Assembly (NCBI GenBank): GCA_003439945.1
Contig: QVRM01004004.1
Location: 496,001-560,000, forward strand
DNA: 64,000 nucleotides
Direction: 5' to 3'
Source of the DNA: Dermanyssus gallinae
Taxonomy: Eukaryota; Arthropoda; Arachnida; Mesostigmata; Dermanyssidae
Of the stretch, positions 1 to 10,490 are shown piece after piece. Numbering within the stretch: position 1 is the stretch's first letter; the number at the start of each line of letters is the position of its first letter. Both the position numbers and the translations under genes were made by a program. The notes under the pieces were generated by a model. It was not told where the DNA came from, searched no databases, and was given only the letters and a program-made list of their open reading frames with translations.

Positions 1-8
1 TGCCAACG

Positions 9-1412
9 GTGCACTCAGTAGCATCAGCTGTGGTGAACAACGTCACAGCTGACGGTTCTCGAAATGAAGAGATCGCCAATGGTATTGAGTTACCGGCAAC
101 TCAGCTGATTGTGGATACTGAAGAGACTGGGAAGGATGTTTTGGGTAATGGATGGACCCAGGTGATAAATAAAGATACGGCAAAGAGGCTTGGAAAACTT
201 CAGTCACAAATTGAGGCTATCAGAACAAACACCGTGCGTAATTCCAAAGGTGTTTTCCGTATTGTAATTGCACGGAGGATTGAGCACGACTGTGACGGTG
301 AAATAAATATCGGCAGCGGGCCTTTCCAGGGCAACATGCTAGCTCTCTGTAGTGAGCTGTTTCGGCTCTACCCTGACACTAGACCTGAATCGAAATCAAA
401 TTATATTCATGTTTGGACCAATGCAGTTGAAGTTACCAAAAAGGTTTTGGGGCTGACAGAGCTTCTTGGAATCCGCGTAACTACAAGTTGTAGAGACCTG
501 GACAACAACTGGGCACGGATTACTCAGGTTGACCGCGGCTTCACGGATGAGGACATATTAGCAGCGCTGAAGCAGGACGGCGTGGTGACAGTTAAGAGAG
601 AAGTTGGGAAGCGACGCGTGGGTGATCAGCTTACAGAGTTTGTTACAGACAGAGTTCTTCTACGCTTTAATCGTGTGCCACCCACAGAGGTATTTCTGGC
701 GTGCAGAAAGCATAAAGTTGTTATGTACGCTGGTGCACCTAAAGCGTGCTTCAAATGTCAAAAACTTGGTCACATAGCCGCGAATTGTAAAAATGAGATA
801 GCTTGTAGAAATTGTGGTGAGACTGGCCATCTTGTAGCTGAATGTAAAAAGGCACCTAAATGTGTAAATTGTAAGGGTTGCCATGCATCTTCCTCGTCAT
901 TATGTCCGCTACGCGCATACGAACTTGAAAAGCGAAAGATTTGGATGGAGCGCAGACTACTGCAACAAGTCAGTGTAGAGCATCCCGCCACGGCTATCAA
1001 AGTGATTGATCAAGCTCCTTCATCAACACCGGAATTGTCTGCTAGACATCCTGTCACGACGCAGGGTTCCAGTCGCTCTTACGCATCAGTTGTGAGATCA
1101 GTTGTTGTGGAAACCGCTGCCGGTCCAGAAGTAAAAATCAATCTTCCGGGAATTACAATGATCCCCCAGAAACAAACGATGAATCGGCTGGCTAAGCCTA
1201 CCTCTACGACGAAGAAAACGACGTTCGGCAAAACGAAGATGCTCCTGAAGCCAAGGATGCGTCAGGCTCCCAGGACAAAGAAAAGCGTGGCTGCAGCGTT
1301 TAAGCCCGTCATGAGAATTTTAAATGCTATATGCCCACAAGCAGTGGGATGTCTGAAGAGCCTTTTTAGTGCAATTGCACCTTTGTTAGAGTTACTTAAG
1401 CAGTTTAACTAG
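9..1412 (+). CDS. LINE ORF1, Gag-like nucleic-acid-binding protein
   Basis: Encodes a 467-residue protein expected to coat the LINE RNA as a nucleic-acid chaperone. Seen directly: a run of zinc knuckles, C247-X2-C-X4-H-X4-C260, C266-X2-C-X4-H-X4-C279, and a third Cys/His group C285-X2-C-X3-H-X6-C299. The C-terminal 70 residues are very basic (Lys/Arg-rich), in keeping with RNA binding. The N-terminal half has no family I can name from sequence alone but occupies the usual position of the ORF1 oligomerisation/RRM-like region. The ATG at 9 is the first in the window; the real start may lie upstream, so the protein may be N-terminally incomplete. ORF2 begins 64 bases downstream on the same strand, the usual LINE arrangement. 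No internal stop or frameshift. Confidence 0.82.
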   Translation: MHSVASAVVNNVTADGSRNEEIANGIELPATQLIVDTEETGKDVLGNGWTQVINKDTAKRLGKLQSQIEAIRTNTVRNSKGVFRIVIARRIEHDCDGEINIGSGPFQGNMLALCSELFRLYPDTRPESKSNYIHVWTNAVEVTKKVLGLTELLGIRVTTSCRDLDNNWARITQVDRGFTDEDILAALKQDGVVTVKREVGKRRVGDQLTEFVTDRVLLRFNRVPPTEVFLACRKHKVVMYAGAPKACFKCQKLGHIAANCKNEIACRNCGETGHLVAECKKAPKCVNCKGCHASSSSLCPLRAYELEKRKIWMERRLLQQVSVEHPATAIKVIDQAPSSTPELSARHPVTTQGSSRSYASVVRSVVVETAAGPEVKINLPGITMIPQKQTMNRLAKPTSTTKKTTFGKTKMLLKPRMRQAPRTKKSVAAAFKPVMRILNAICPQAVGCLKSLFSAIAPLLELLKQFN

Positions 1413-1476
1413 AGTCTTACCCTTTCTTGTAATACATTGGATTATAACTAGATTTTTACACATACCTTGTAATAAC

Positions 1477-4464
1477 ATGACCATGGCATTAGATAGTTTA
1501 AATGACATTATATCACATAACCCTACAAATGTAAGGCAGTGCCAGACATGGTGGGGACCGCCAGAATTTAAAGTTGTAACTCTTAGCGGTGTAAAATCAC
1601 CAATTTTTAGTACTCTTGCAGCCATCCACATTAATGCGGGAACAGGAGGGCTCAAGAAATCAGGGCAACTCGAAACGCTGGGGGACATACTGATGCAAGA
1701 GGGTTCTGGGCTAGACGTTGTAGTCATAAGCGAAACATGGCTAAAATCAGGCGACTACAACGCATATAGCATCCCCGGTTTTAATTTGATTGGCTCAGGA
1801 CGTGAAACTAGTAAACAGGGAGGAGGGGTTGGCATGTACATACGCTCGAACTGCCTTATACTCTCTAAGCTTGCTAAAAGTAGTGATGATGGTAACGTAC
1901 AGGTTCTCAGGGTACATCTAAAGAAGTGCGGTTTTGAAGGAGTTGTTATCGGTATGTATTCCAGTAGGGTCACGCATAAGGAAGTCCTACTGGATTTGTT
2001 GGAAGAGGTACTTCCAATGGGTTCAGCTCTCCCATGTATAGTAATGGGTGACTCGAATATTAATTTGCTGGCTAATACAGACAGGGAAAGCTATATATCA
2101 TTTTTCTCGGAAAGAAGCTTTTTTCATGTCGTCAAGCAGGTGACTCGCCCCGCTTCCGGTACATGTATTGACCATGTTGCTGTTAGAAATTGTGAGGATT
2201 TCCTGGAAATCTGCCCGGTCGTTTGGTGCACCAGGCTATTTTCGGATCACTACCCTGTGGTAGTGTTCTTATCGGGAAAGTATTCTCCGGTTACAGAAGC
2301 CGTACCTGCTCCGACAGCCTTATTAAGAATACACGATCGGAAGAGTGTCACTTTGTTTCTTGACCGAGTTGCCCGTTTAAGCTGGTTAAAAGTGTATGAC
2401 ACTGACGGCACGGAAGAAGCTTTTGAAGCTTTCAGTAATTTGTTAGTCAATGAATATAATAGATGCTTCAACAATTTCTGCCAGAGTAATTTGAAACAAC
2501 ATCCAAAGTTCAATTTTTCTGCAAAGTTAAGGCGCTTGCGGCAAAGCGTTAACAAGCTTTATCGTTGGCATATAAAAGCGCAGTCGGGAGAATCAAAGTC
2601 TTCGTATTATCGTAGCTTCCTGCGCTACAAGCGTGAACTTCGTAACGCCAAGACAAATTTTTATAAGACGTGCTTTAGGCAACTCCAGGGTGACACTTCC
2701 AAACTTTGGAACTTTATTAATGGTTCGTGTGGCAGAGCCAGAAAGTCAGTGGAACTTCCCACTACTCTGGAAGCCAGTTCTGGGCTTGTGACTGACCCAA
2801 CGGATATAGTGACGGAGCTAAATCACCATTTTGCTACGGTGGGATCCAATACAGTAAAAGCTCTCCAAGTCAAGGAAAACGTTCAACCAGCTCTGGAGGC
2901 CACCTGGTTCAAGAGAGATTTGTCATTCTCTTTTTTGCCAGTAAGTACGCCGGAAGTACAGAGAAGTTTAGAATCCACAAAGGCTTCCTGGAGAGTTGGG
3001 GCTGCAGGAATCCCAGACCGATTGCTGAAGCTGTCCTCCGTCACTCTTTCTCATCCATTGGCGCATATTATAAACCGTTCCCTGACTACTGGCGTTTTCC
3101 CCGCTAGACTAAAGGTGTCCACAATTATTCCCTTATTTAAAAATAAGGGCGATCGTAAAAATCCGAATAATTACCGACCAATTTCTTTAGTGGATTACCT
3201 CTCAAAGATATTTGAAAAGGTAGTTAAATCCAGATGCGAAGGGCACCTTAGTTCGATTGGGTTCTTTTCGAGGAATCAGTTTGGATTTCGTAAGGCACGC
3301 TCAACGGAGCTTGCCCTCGCTCATCTTTATCAGGAGGTCGCCAATTCTTTCCAAGACAACCAACTTTGCCTTGGCGTCTTTTTGGATGTTTCTGCCGCCT
3401 TCAACTGTGTAAATCATTCGTTGTTCTTACTTATGCTCGAAAAACTTGGTTGTGATAGCACTGTTTTGTCTTGGTTTAGGTCATACCTAGCGGAGAGGCA
3501 GCAAGCGGTAAAGGTAGGGTGTTTTGAATCGACCTTAGAAGAAGTAAACATCGGGACGCCGCAAGGGTCAATCTTAGGACCGTTTATGTTTATCATTTTG
3601 ATTAATTTAATTATTGAAGAGATTGCGTCAGAAGGGTCCTGTACGCCCATCGTCTATGCTGATGATACGACCTTACTTTTTCGTATTCAACCATCTGCGA
3701 TACAGGCTGATGTACAGAAGGCTATGCAAGTAGTAGAGTATGCTGTTCGTGTGTTTGAAAAATTCGGTCTGGTGATAAATGCAACCAAAACAGGACTCAC
3801 GTTGTTTCGCCCTGCCAAAAGGGTCACGCAGGTTCAAACGCTAGAGCTCAATGGAACGGAAGTGACACTTTCCTCTACTATCAAATGTCTGGGCTTAACT
3901 TTACATGAGACGCTTAGATGGCATGATCACTTAGACGTTATTACGCCTAAATGCTATGCGGTAATTTCATCTATTCGTCGTCTACGAGAACTAGGAGTGC
4001 CTGTCGAGGGTCTTCTTATGGTGTATAAAATGCTCTTAGTGCCAATTCTTTGTTATGGTATTTCAATTTGGGGATTGTATAATAAAGGTATAACTCACAG
4101 GGCCGAAGTCATTCAGAATGATGCCCTCAGGGCGGTATTTAACTTGCGCCGCATCGATTCGGTTCGCAAGTGTTTTCAAGACTTTAAGCTTTTAACACTT
4201 AGGGATATGTACAGGGTAAAAATTGCCACGCTTGCATTTAAGATGTATAGGGGAGTTATTCCGGATGATGCTGGTTTTCCTATAAGAGCTGCTGTTAGAC
4301 GCACAACTCGACGTGCAACGGAATTTGTGAGGCCAATAGCTCTAAAGCAGACCACCCGTCATGCTCTTGCATACACCCTTCCGACTATCTGGACCGAACT
4401 TCCCAAAGAAATTCGTGTACTTACCTCAGTCGGAGCATTTAAACGCGAGGTGAAAAATGGGTAA
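1477..4464 (+). CDS. LINE ORF2, endonuclease-reverse transcriptase
   Basis: A 995-residue polyprotein that would nick target DNA and reverse-transcribe the element RNA there. The N-terminal apurinic-type endonuclease shows Asn near residue 52, SETW with Glu86, GDSN with Asp192/Asn194, and SDHYP with Asp257/His258, so the catalytic set appears complete. The reverse transcriptase spans roughly residues 480-780: the NYRPISL motif, NQFGFR, motif A LDVSAAF (catalytic Asp), GTPQGSILGP near 693, and YADD near 727. The C-terminal region is the usual LINE tail without RNase H. The frame is intact throughout, so the protein could be functional. ATG 1477 was chosen as the first in-frame Met after the ORF1 stop; it leaves a full endonuclease. 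Family-level identity is secure, clade assignment (CR1/L2/Jockey group) is an inference. Confidence 0.92.
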   Translation: MTMALDSLNDIISHNPTNVRQCQTWWGPPEFKVVTLSGVKSPIFSTLAAIHINAGTGGLKKSGQLETLGDILMQEGSGLDVVVISETWLKSGDYNAYSIPGFNLIGSGRETSKQGGGVGMYIRSNCLILSKLAKSSDDGNVQVLRVHLKKCGFEGVVIGMYSSRVTHKEVLLDLLEEVLPMGSALPCIVMGDSNINLLANTDRESYISFFSERSFFHVVKQVTRPASGTCIDHVAVRNCEDFLEICPVVWCTRLFSDHYPVVVFLSGKYSPVTEAVPAPTALLRIHDRKSVTLFLDRVARLSWLKVYDTDGTEEAFEAFSNLLVNEYNRCFNNFCQSNLKQHPKFNFSAKLRRLRQSVNKLYRWHIKAQSGESKSSYYRSFLRYKRELRNAKTNFYKTCFRQLQGDTSKLWNFINGSCGRARKSVELPTTLEASSGLVTDPTDIVTELNHHFATVGSNTVKALQVKENVQPALEATWFKRDLSFSFLPVSTPEVQRSLESTKASWRVGAAGIPDRLLKLSSVTLSHPLAHIINRSLTTGVFPARLKVSTIIPLFKNKGDRKNPNNYRPISLVDYLSKIFEKVVKSRCEGHLSSIGFFSRNQFGFRKARSTELALAHLYQEVANSFQDNQLCLGVFLDVSAAFNCVNHSLFLLMLEKLGCDSTVLSWFRSYLAERQQAVKVGCFESTLEEVNIGTPQGSILGPFMFIILINLIIEEIASEGSCTPIVYADDTTLLFRIQPSAIQADVQKAMQVVEYAVRVFEKFGLVINATKTGLTLFRPAKRVTQVQTLELNGTEVTLSSTIKCLGLTLHETLRWHDHLDVITPKCYAVISSIRRLRELGVPVEGLLMVYKMLLVPILCYGISIWGLYNKGITHRAEVIQNDALRAVFNLRRIDSVRKCFQDFKLLTLRDMYRVKIATLAFKMYRGVIPDDAGFPIRAAVRRTTRRATEFVRPIALKQTTRHALAYTLPTIWTELPKEIRVLTSVGAFKREVKNG

Positions 4465-4731
4465 CAAGCAAAAACTCTAGTCAAAACTAGTTTCCCGTCA
4501 ATAGGTTGAAATTGTGTGAACGGGAGAAGTGTTTAGCAACTTCAATTGCTAGTTTCGTATGGAGTGAGACATATTATAGTATGAAATAGATAATAGTAAT
4601 GTTACACATTTTGCATGCACACTTTTTACACACATTTTTGTAATGCACATTTTAAATATTTTTATATACGAGAACTTAAGCATTGTGAAATTGCGGTTCC
4701 GTGAATAAACCTCAAATTGAAATGAAAAAAT

Positions 4732-5872
4732 GTTCTGGGTAACGCCGCGCACGCTCGTCTTAACTTCTTTTGCTTTGATGAGAGCGCCAAGTCTTTAGGG
4801 AGTATCTGCACTGTTAACGTCCTAAAGTTAGCATGTTTTGCACCAACCGGTCCTCCCCTAAGGGGGGGACATTCGTTAGGGACACCATTTGCTGGCGGTG
4901 GCTAGGTTTTCTGCGGCAGATTCTTTGAGCTCTTAAGCTCTCTCTCTCTCTTACCCCCTCTCATCTACCTATAAGCTCAATGGCATTTTCGACAACGATT
5001 TGCACCACCCCTAGGACTTTACTTATAGTGGGCTAAAAGTTTACCATGCCCATAATTAGATGGTGTCTCGTCTGGATCGCCAATGAACTCAATGGCATCA
5101 CGGCACCACGTTTTTTCAAGCATTCAATCCATTTGGCACCGTGACTGAGGGGAACTGCGCTACGAGCTTTCTCAGCGGGTCATTGTCCGTGGCCAGGTCA
5201 TGATAGTAACCACCATATTCCGGACGTCTTTTAAGGAGATGGGGTTTGTCTGGTTGACGATCTGCAGAATTGCCGATGCTTGTTTGTTTAACGCCAGAAC
5301 GGGGTTCTGGAATTACTTTCCATGGAGTCCAGAGGCGGCTCTCCTAGGTTTCAACTCGTCAATCCTCGTATGAGCTATGTTTTCGCCGCCAATATCGGCT
5401 CTGTTGCCCTCCCTTTCTAAAGTTTGTCAACCCCCGTCTTCCCGTTCTGCAAGTAGGGACCCACTTGCTAAGACAAATAGGTTATCTTATTCCTCAAATC
5501 CCGAGGTCCATTCCACAGGTCAATATAATTACGACCGCACTGTTCGATTTCCAAACCACACAATGCTTAACTGGTTTGGCATGTGTTTGTATGTATATGC
5601 ATGAGTCTCAGATAGCAGTCGCTGGTCAGAATTATCTGACAGTTAAATCGCTGACTAAGACATGGTTCCTGGCCATTAAGTCGACGCCCACTAGTTCTAA
5701 AAATGGGCGTGCTACTCTCTTTGAAGCGCTGCTATCCTGTAATTTAGCCAGTCTTAATTTTGCCGAGATGACAGCGAGTTATCCTTTCCTGATTGATCGC
5801 ATCCCTCAGTTATGCGAGGACGCTGTTGCCCGACTTTTTTTTAAAGAACTGTGCTAGTGTACGCTTCTATTT

Positions 5873-5873
<1 letters not shown>
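4732..5873. other. No recognised gene; unannotated spacer
   Basis: Sequence immediately 3' of the LINE. Two overlapping short frames on the + strand between 5377 and 5857 (75 and 130 codons) show no motif I recognise and no convincing splice context. A run of seven G at 4862-4868 and a CT-rich stretch near 4935 are the only simple features. It may be older repeat DNA. Confidence 0.4.

Positions 5874-5946
<73 letters not shown>
5874..5946. repeat. (AT)n microsatellite
   Basis: About 73 bases of uninterrupted alternating A/T, followed by imperfect TATG units. No transposon end is visible at either edge. Confidence 0.97.
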
Positions 5947-5952
<6 letters not shown>

Positions 5953-6553
5953 GTATATATGCATTCATTATTGCTTGCATATATGACGCGCGTGGCAGAA
6001 CTATTTTTGTTTATTCTTCGAATCCCTCTAGTCGTAACATTGGTATATATATATAATAATAAAGATATAGATTAATATATTATTTGTGCCAACCTGACAT
6101 TGAAATTAACTTAAGCCAGAGGCCTAAAAACGCCAGACTGCCAAATTTTGTCGTATTGGCTTTTTAACGCAAATAGGTTTTTCTCCAATGGTTTCATGTC
6201 GGTCTAGTTCAGTGAGCGTTAATGCTCCTGCTGCTGCACATGCTACGAGCAATATAGCTGCGTCACTTCCAAAGAGGCAAGTAACGAGTCATAAGGATGG
6301 GGATGCGGGACATTTAAAATCGAGTTGACGTTATTACTTTGCCAGTTTCTTTGGGTTGTACGTTGTAAAGCAAAGTGAGTTATTCTCAATCTAGAGAAAA
6401 CCACACATTTTGCAATCTGCGTTTGGACCAACTGAAGCGTAGCTTTATTAAAAACATTTTAACAGTATATGGTGTGGATGTTTCCCCGCATCTAAATAGT
6501 GTGCTATACGTTATAGCAGTCGCTTTTTGCCTTTATTTGCCTTGTCAAGGTAA
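5947..6553. other. No recognised gene
   Basis: AT-rich sequence without a convincing reading frame or repeat match inside the window. Confidence 0.35.
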
Positions 6554-6878
<325 letters not shown>

Positions 6879-7540
6879 GTGAGCTCGGCTCCTCATCGGC
6901 GCACACAGAACCGTAATCCGCTGTAGAAAGTGTCGGCCGGTGATATGCTTACAATAGTATGCAGCTCTCCATTTTTAAATGTCTCGTTGTGAAACGCGGC
7001 CTTTCCGAGTTAAACTACCTACTCTTAACGGCAAACGCAACGCGGGATTTTGAGGTCTTAATCTCGGTGGACCTCGATTTCTCCGCAGTTATTAAATAAC
7101 TAGTCGAAGCAGCATCATGTTGTCAGCACATACTTGTCAACATGTTGTTGTTCCGCTGTTTCATTGCCAAGTAGCCTACGGCGTATCTACGGTGATAGAG
7201 AAGGTAACAAGTGCTATGGCTACGACCAATCTCGGGCTGCTGAATCAGCGATCTATATTCTAATGAAAACAACTAAAATTATGAAAATCAAGATGCGATA
7301 CGCTGCTGAACCACCACTAACATTGCTTGTCACGCATGCGCTTCCTTAGGTAGTTATGCTGATACTACAGTTGAATATCTTCGTCGGACGTTCCAGAAAC
7401 ACACCAAATGGAAAAATCATACTAAATTTATAATAAGCAAACTTAGGGCAGATATTTTGCACACGTTTTGACACATTGCATTCCTCAGATTAAAACAATA
7501 TCCTGTATTATGCATTTATTTTTTCACACTTAGAAGAAAA
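6879..7540. other. No recognised gene
   Basis: Short frames only (for example 7134-7349 +) with no recognisable motif. No repeat seen elsewhere in the window. Confidence 0.35.
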
Positions 7541-7700
7541 TTGATTTTTAATGTCTCATTCAAGTCCAATATCGAATCAAAAGTAACTCCTCAGAAAAGA
7601 TGCTTACGAAATATATTTAGAGTGGCTTATAGGGCAACCACTGAGAACATATGGAAAAATGAAAATACATTGCACTTTCACAGAATAAACATATATAACA
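7541..7700 (+). pseudogene. LINE ORF2 C-terminal fragment
   Basis: The frame reads QKRCLRNIFRVAYRATTENI and then a leucine/isoleucine-poor continuation. This resembles the post-RT region of CR1/Jockey-type ORF2 proteins, where a QKRAIRII-like helix precedes a T-E-pLF block. Only about 50 codons are alignable. The similarity is by pattern recognition and short, so the call is tentative. It could belong to the same decayed insertion as the RT fragment at 6.55 kb, from which it is separated by about 0.7 kb. Confidence 0.45.
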
Positions 7701-8426
7701 TTATGGCACATTATATTAGGAACTGCACCTCTCTTGGGGCTACTTCTAATAAAGCTTACCCTCCTAGAAGTGCTGTAAGCTGTATTGTAATATACCATAT
7801 TTGTATGTATATATACAAAGCTTGTGACAGAGTATTACGTGCTTAAAAATTGTGTAGTAAACATAAATGCCAGATTTCGTCATCTGTTTAGATGTGCATT
7901 AGAGTTATCTAGAAAATAATGCAAAACCAAACCAAAACAGCAAATGCGCTTAATTTCGCCGTAAAAGGCATGTGTATTTACATGAGCCTTACAGCAAAAT
8001 TAAAACATTAAAAAACCTAAAAAACACTGTTATGTCACATGCAGGATGCTGACACGACACACTCACAAGATCGGGCAGACACAGTAATCATATCGCGAAT
8101 CCAACCACCGTCATTGTGGTACCGAAATCATCCCTGTACATTCCCTACCCTGTAAGTTTTCAAGTTATTGATCGTGGAAGTTAGAAAAGTAGATATTCTA
8201 GAACCGTGATTTTTGTGAACTGTCATCAATGTGACTATTCGCCTTCTTGTAGCTAGCATGAGTATCGTTTACACCATCCACATCAGTATAACAGATAGTA
8301 AACTTACTCTTATTTCTAAAAAAGGCATTTCCGCTTCTCCATTCCACTGAGAAGGATTATTTTTTAAACAAGTAGTACCACCCCCTTAAAATATAGCCTT
8401 TTTTTAAAGAGTGGTAAAATGAGTTA
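7701..8426. other. No recognised gene
   Basis: AT-rich spacer with no convincing frame, repeat or structural RNA. Confidence 0.35.
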
Positions 8427-9074
8427 TGCACACCGGGCGACGTTGTTAAAGCCACGGTAGTGTGGGACTCTTACCCACTAAAATCCAGTCGTCCTCTTTG
8501 CCCCTTGACGGGGGGTGGCCGCAGTACTGTCTTCTCGAGATTACTTCACCTAGCCACTCTTCTTGCCATTTAGGCTGCTCGGCTTTGTGCGGCGGTTATT
8601 TGCGCCTCAGAGATACCTTGTGCGAATCTTTTAACTAGAATCCAGGATTTGTGAACTTTGAGAAGCGCCTCTACAAGGGCCTGGCATGTCAGGGGGTTCT
8701 GCAGTTCTAGGTTCCGGGTCAATAGCTCTCGCTCAGTGTCGAAGAAAGAGCACCGCTAATAGCAGTGCCTTACATCATCCGGCTCCCCCGAGTTGCACAT
8801 GCGGCATACAGGGGGGTCAGTTTTACCAATGCGGTGTAGGTACTGCTGAGAACAGGCACCATGGCCTATTAGCAGTTGCGCGAGTGGGTAGGTAAGCGAG
8901 CCGTGTTTGAGGCTGTACCATTTTTTTAAGATCAGGAAGTATTGATTTTGTCCAATATCCAGGATGGCCCGACTGGATTGCTTCCCATTGCTGGCTCCAT
9001 TCGCTTAGGGTGTCGGTTCTGCTGACTAGTGTGCCCTCCGTCAGTCCGTTGGTTACAGGGTTTCTTGATGCCAA
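8427..9074 (-). mobile_element. 5'-truncated R1-like LINE, 3' end (copy 1)
   Basis: Read on the minus strand, the region encodes the tail of an R1-clade-like ORF2. It has a W-X2-QWE block, a leucine-rich RLAYL/LIGHG motif of the RNase H-distal region, and a PPVCRMCNSGEPDD zinc-binding-like motif followed by His-Cys, interrupted by a frameshift and an in-frame stop. The last 150 bases (8427-8580) match the 3' ends of two other copies in this window (18303-18450 and 32457-32540), including a shared AGTCCCACACTAC-type terminus, which defines the element's 3' end. Upstream (above about 9074) the element is lost. Confidence 0.68.
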
Positions 9075-9125
9075 TTATCAAAATTAATATATCAAAATAT
9101 AGCGACTTAATTTAGGAACACCCTG
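9075..9125. mobile_element. Terminal fragment of TA-flanked foldback element
   Basis: Ends in ACACCCTG followed by TA (9126-9127), the same terminus as the complete element at 13005-13565, and contains the ATAGCGA motif of that arm. Only one end is present. Confidence 0.45.
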
Positions 9126-9346
9126 TATATATAAGTAAATCATGCAATCAAGCCACGAGATCATACCATTGACTCTATTTGTTCTTGCAGCTTCAACATA
9201 AGTCGAATCGTGTAGTTGTTTCTGAGATTATTTGAACGAATCTTGAAATAGTGCAATGTGTTATCATGAATGTAGTTGTCAAGATTACAACGTCGTGATA
9301 CTCTGTGGAGTTTGTGGAATTTGGACTGTACATTGATAATGAAGCC

Positions 9347-9385
<39 letters not shown>

Positions 9386-10126
9386 TTTTAAGGATTATGC
9401 ATCGACATGTTTTAAAAGTTTGGCCAAACCTTGCGACAATATGTGAAATATAGTACATATGAACTACGATATAAATGGATATATAATTCAGGTCTCGTTA
9501 TGGTGTAAAACATCTGACCAAACTGATAAAACATCTTGGGACAGGTATAATAATATGAATGTTTCGCACCATTATGCAGGTCGCCGGGTGCGCCATGCAG
9601 CACTTCGTGATATATTCAGTCAGGCATTACAGTCTGCTGGCTTTTCTTGCATACTTGGGCTTTTAAGGCTGATCATGTACGATGTCACACAGCAGCCTAT
9701 TTCAAACCTTCTTTGAAAAATAGGCGCATGCCTGTGTAAGATGCAATGGTGACTGTCGTCTCCCTGGCTCCGTCGATGGACAGTGCCTGGGCGGCTATGC
9801 ACGTCATATGTAGCTAAATTGGCCGCATCGGAAATCCTCATGATTTTAAGTGTTAGACCGGAAAGTTCTTTGCGATCCGGAGCCCCGGCCGTACACGTTA
9901 ATCTGGCGTGTCGGTTATGTACTCAGCGTTTCCTCAGGTGATTTAAAATTCATCAAATTTGCGTCAGGAAAGGACTTATCTGCTTGAACGATTTGAAACG
10001 TACAAGTGCCTAAGCTGTCTACCAGTTAATTAATTTGTGAAGACGTTTGCCCTAAGTCAGTTGTTTTTCAGTCGTTTATTAAATTAAAAACGTCTTGGCT
10101 TATACATGGTACAGCAGCTCTACATA
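9126..10126. other. No recognised gene; contains short (AT)n and poly-T
   Basis: (AT)n at about 9352-9376 is followed by an 11-base T run. The remaining sequence has no motif I recognise. Confidence 0.4.
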
Positions 10127-10240
10127 CAGGGTGTCACCAAGCATGAAGCGCATATTTTAGGGAGTCGTAGAACCTTTGAAGCGTAGTTGAAATAAGCACC
10201 TTTCTAACAGAGATAGGAATGTTTTTGTATTAGTAGCCGT
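10127..10240. mobile_element. Solo CAGGGTGTC terminus, possible DNA-transposon end
   Basis: TA followed by CAGGGTGTCACC at 10127, the terminus style of the foldback family, but the sequence diverges after about 10 bases and no partner arm is visible. It could be a different TA-targeting family or chance. Confidence 0.3.
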
Positions 10241-10356
10241 GTTTGTAAGTAACTTAAGTTGTCAACTAGTGACATGCATAGCGAGAAGTTCTTCAAACAC
10301 ATGATGTCATTGGAAGTACATTGGAGCAATTCGACAGCCGTATTGCGCCCCCTACC

Positions 10357-10360
<4 letters not shown>

Positions 10361-10390
<30 letters not shown>

Positions 10391-10490
10391 CGAGCACTGC
10401 CGAGTGTGCAAACGTATTGTAAATGATTAATAAATCATCACAATATTTTCTATATCTATATATATATATATATATATTTATGACTCTTAA
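10361..10490. repeat. (AT)n arrays bracketing recurrent 67-bp unit (copy 1)
   Basis: Two short (AT)n runs (about 10361-10387 and 10456-10478) flank a unit at 10389-10455 that starts GGCGAGCACT and contains GATTAATAAATCATC and an AATAAA. The same unit occurs at 41449-41515, also next to (AT)n, and its 3' half at 30284-30326. It may be the 3' end of a retroposon with its own polyadenylation signal. Confidence 0.7.

Larger units (their letters stand above)
1..4731 (+). mobile_element. Near full-length non-LTR retrotransposon (LINE)
   Basis: Two long uninterrupted reading frames on one strand, a zinc-knuckle ORF1 and an endonuclease-reverse transcriptase ORF2, 64 bases apart, followed by about 270 bases of 3' UTR with AATAAA at 4704-4709 and a short A-rich tail ending near 4731. 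The 5' end lies beyond or at the window edge. No RNase H domain follows the RT, and ORF2 ends soon after the RT C-terminal region, which fits the CR1/L2/Jockey group; the exact clade is not settled. The absence of stops or frameshifts in about 4.4 kb suggests a young copy. The target-site duplication cannot be checked because the left flank is outside the window. Confidence 0.88.

Noticed and set aside
5465..5857. 130-codon plus-strand frame as a gene
   Set aside because: No recognisable motif, alternative overlapping frame of similar length, and no splice, promoter or polyadenylation context.
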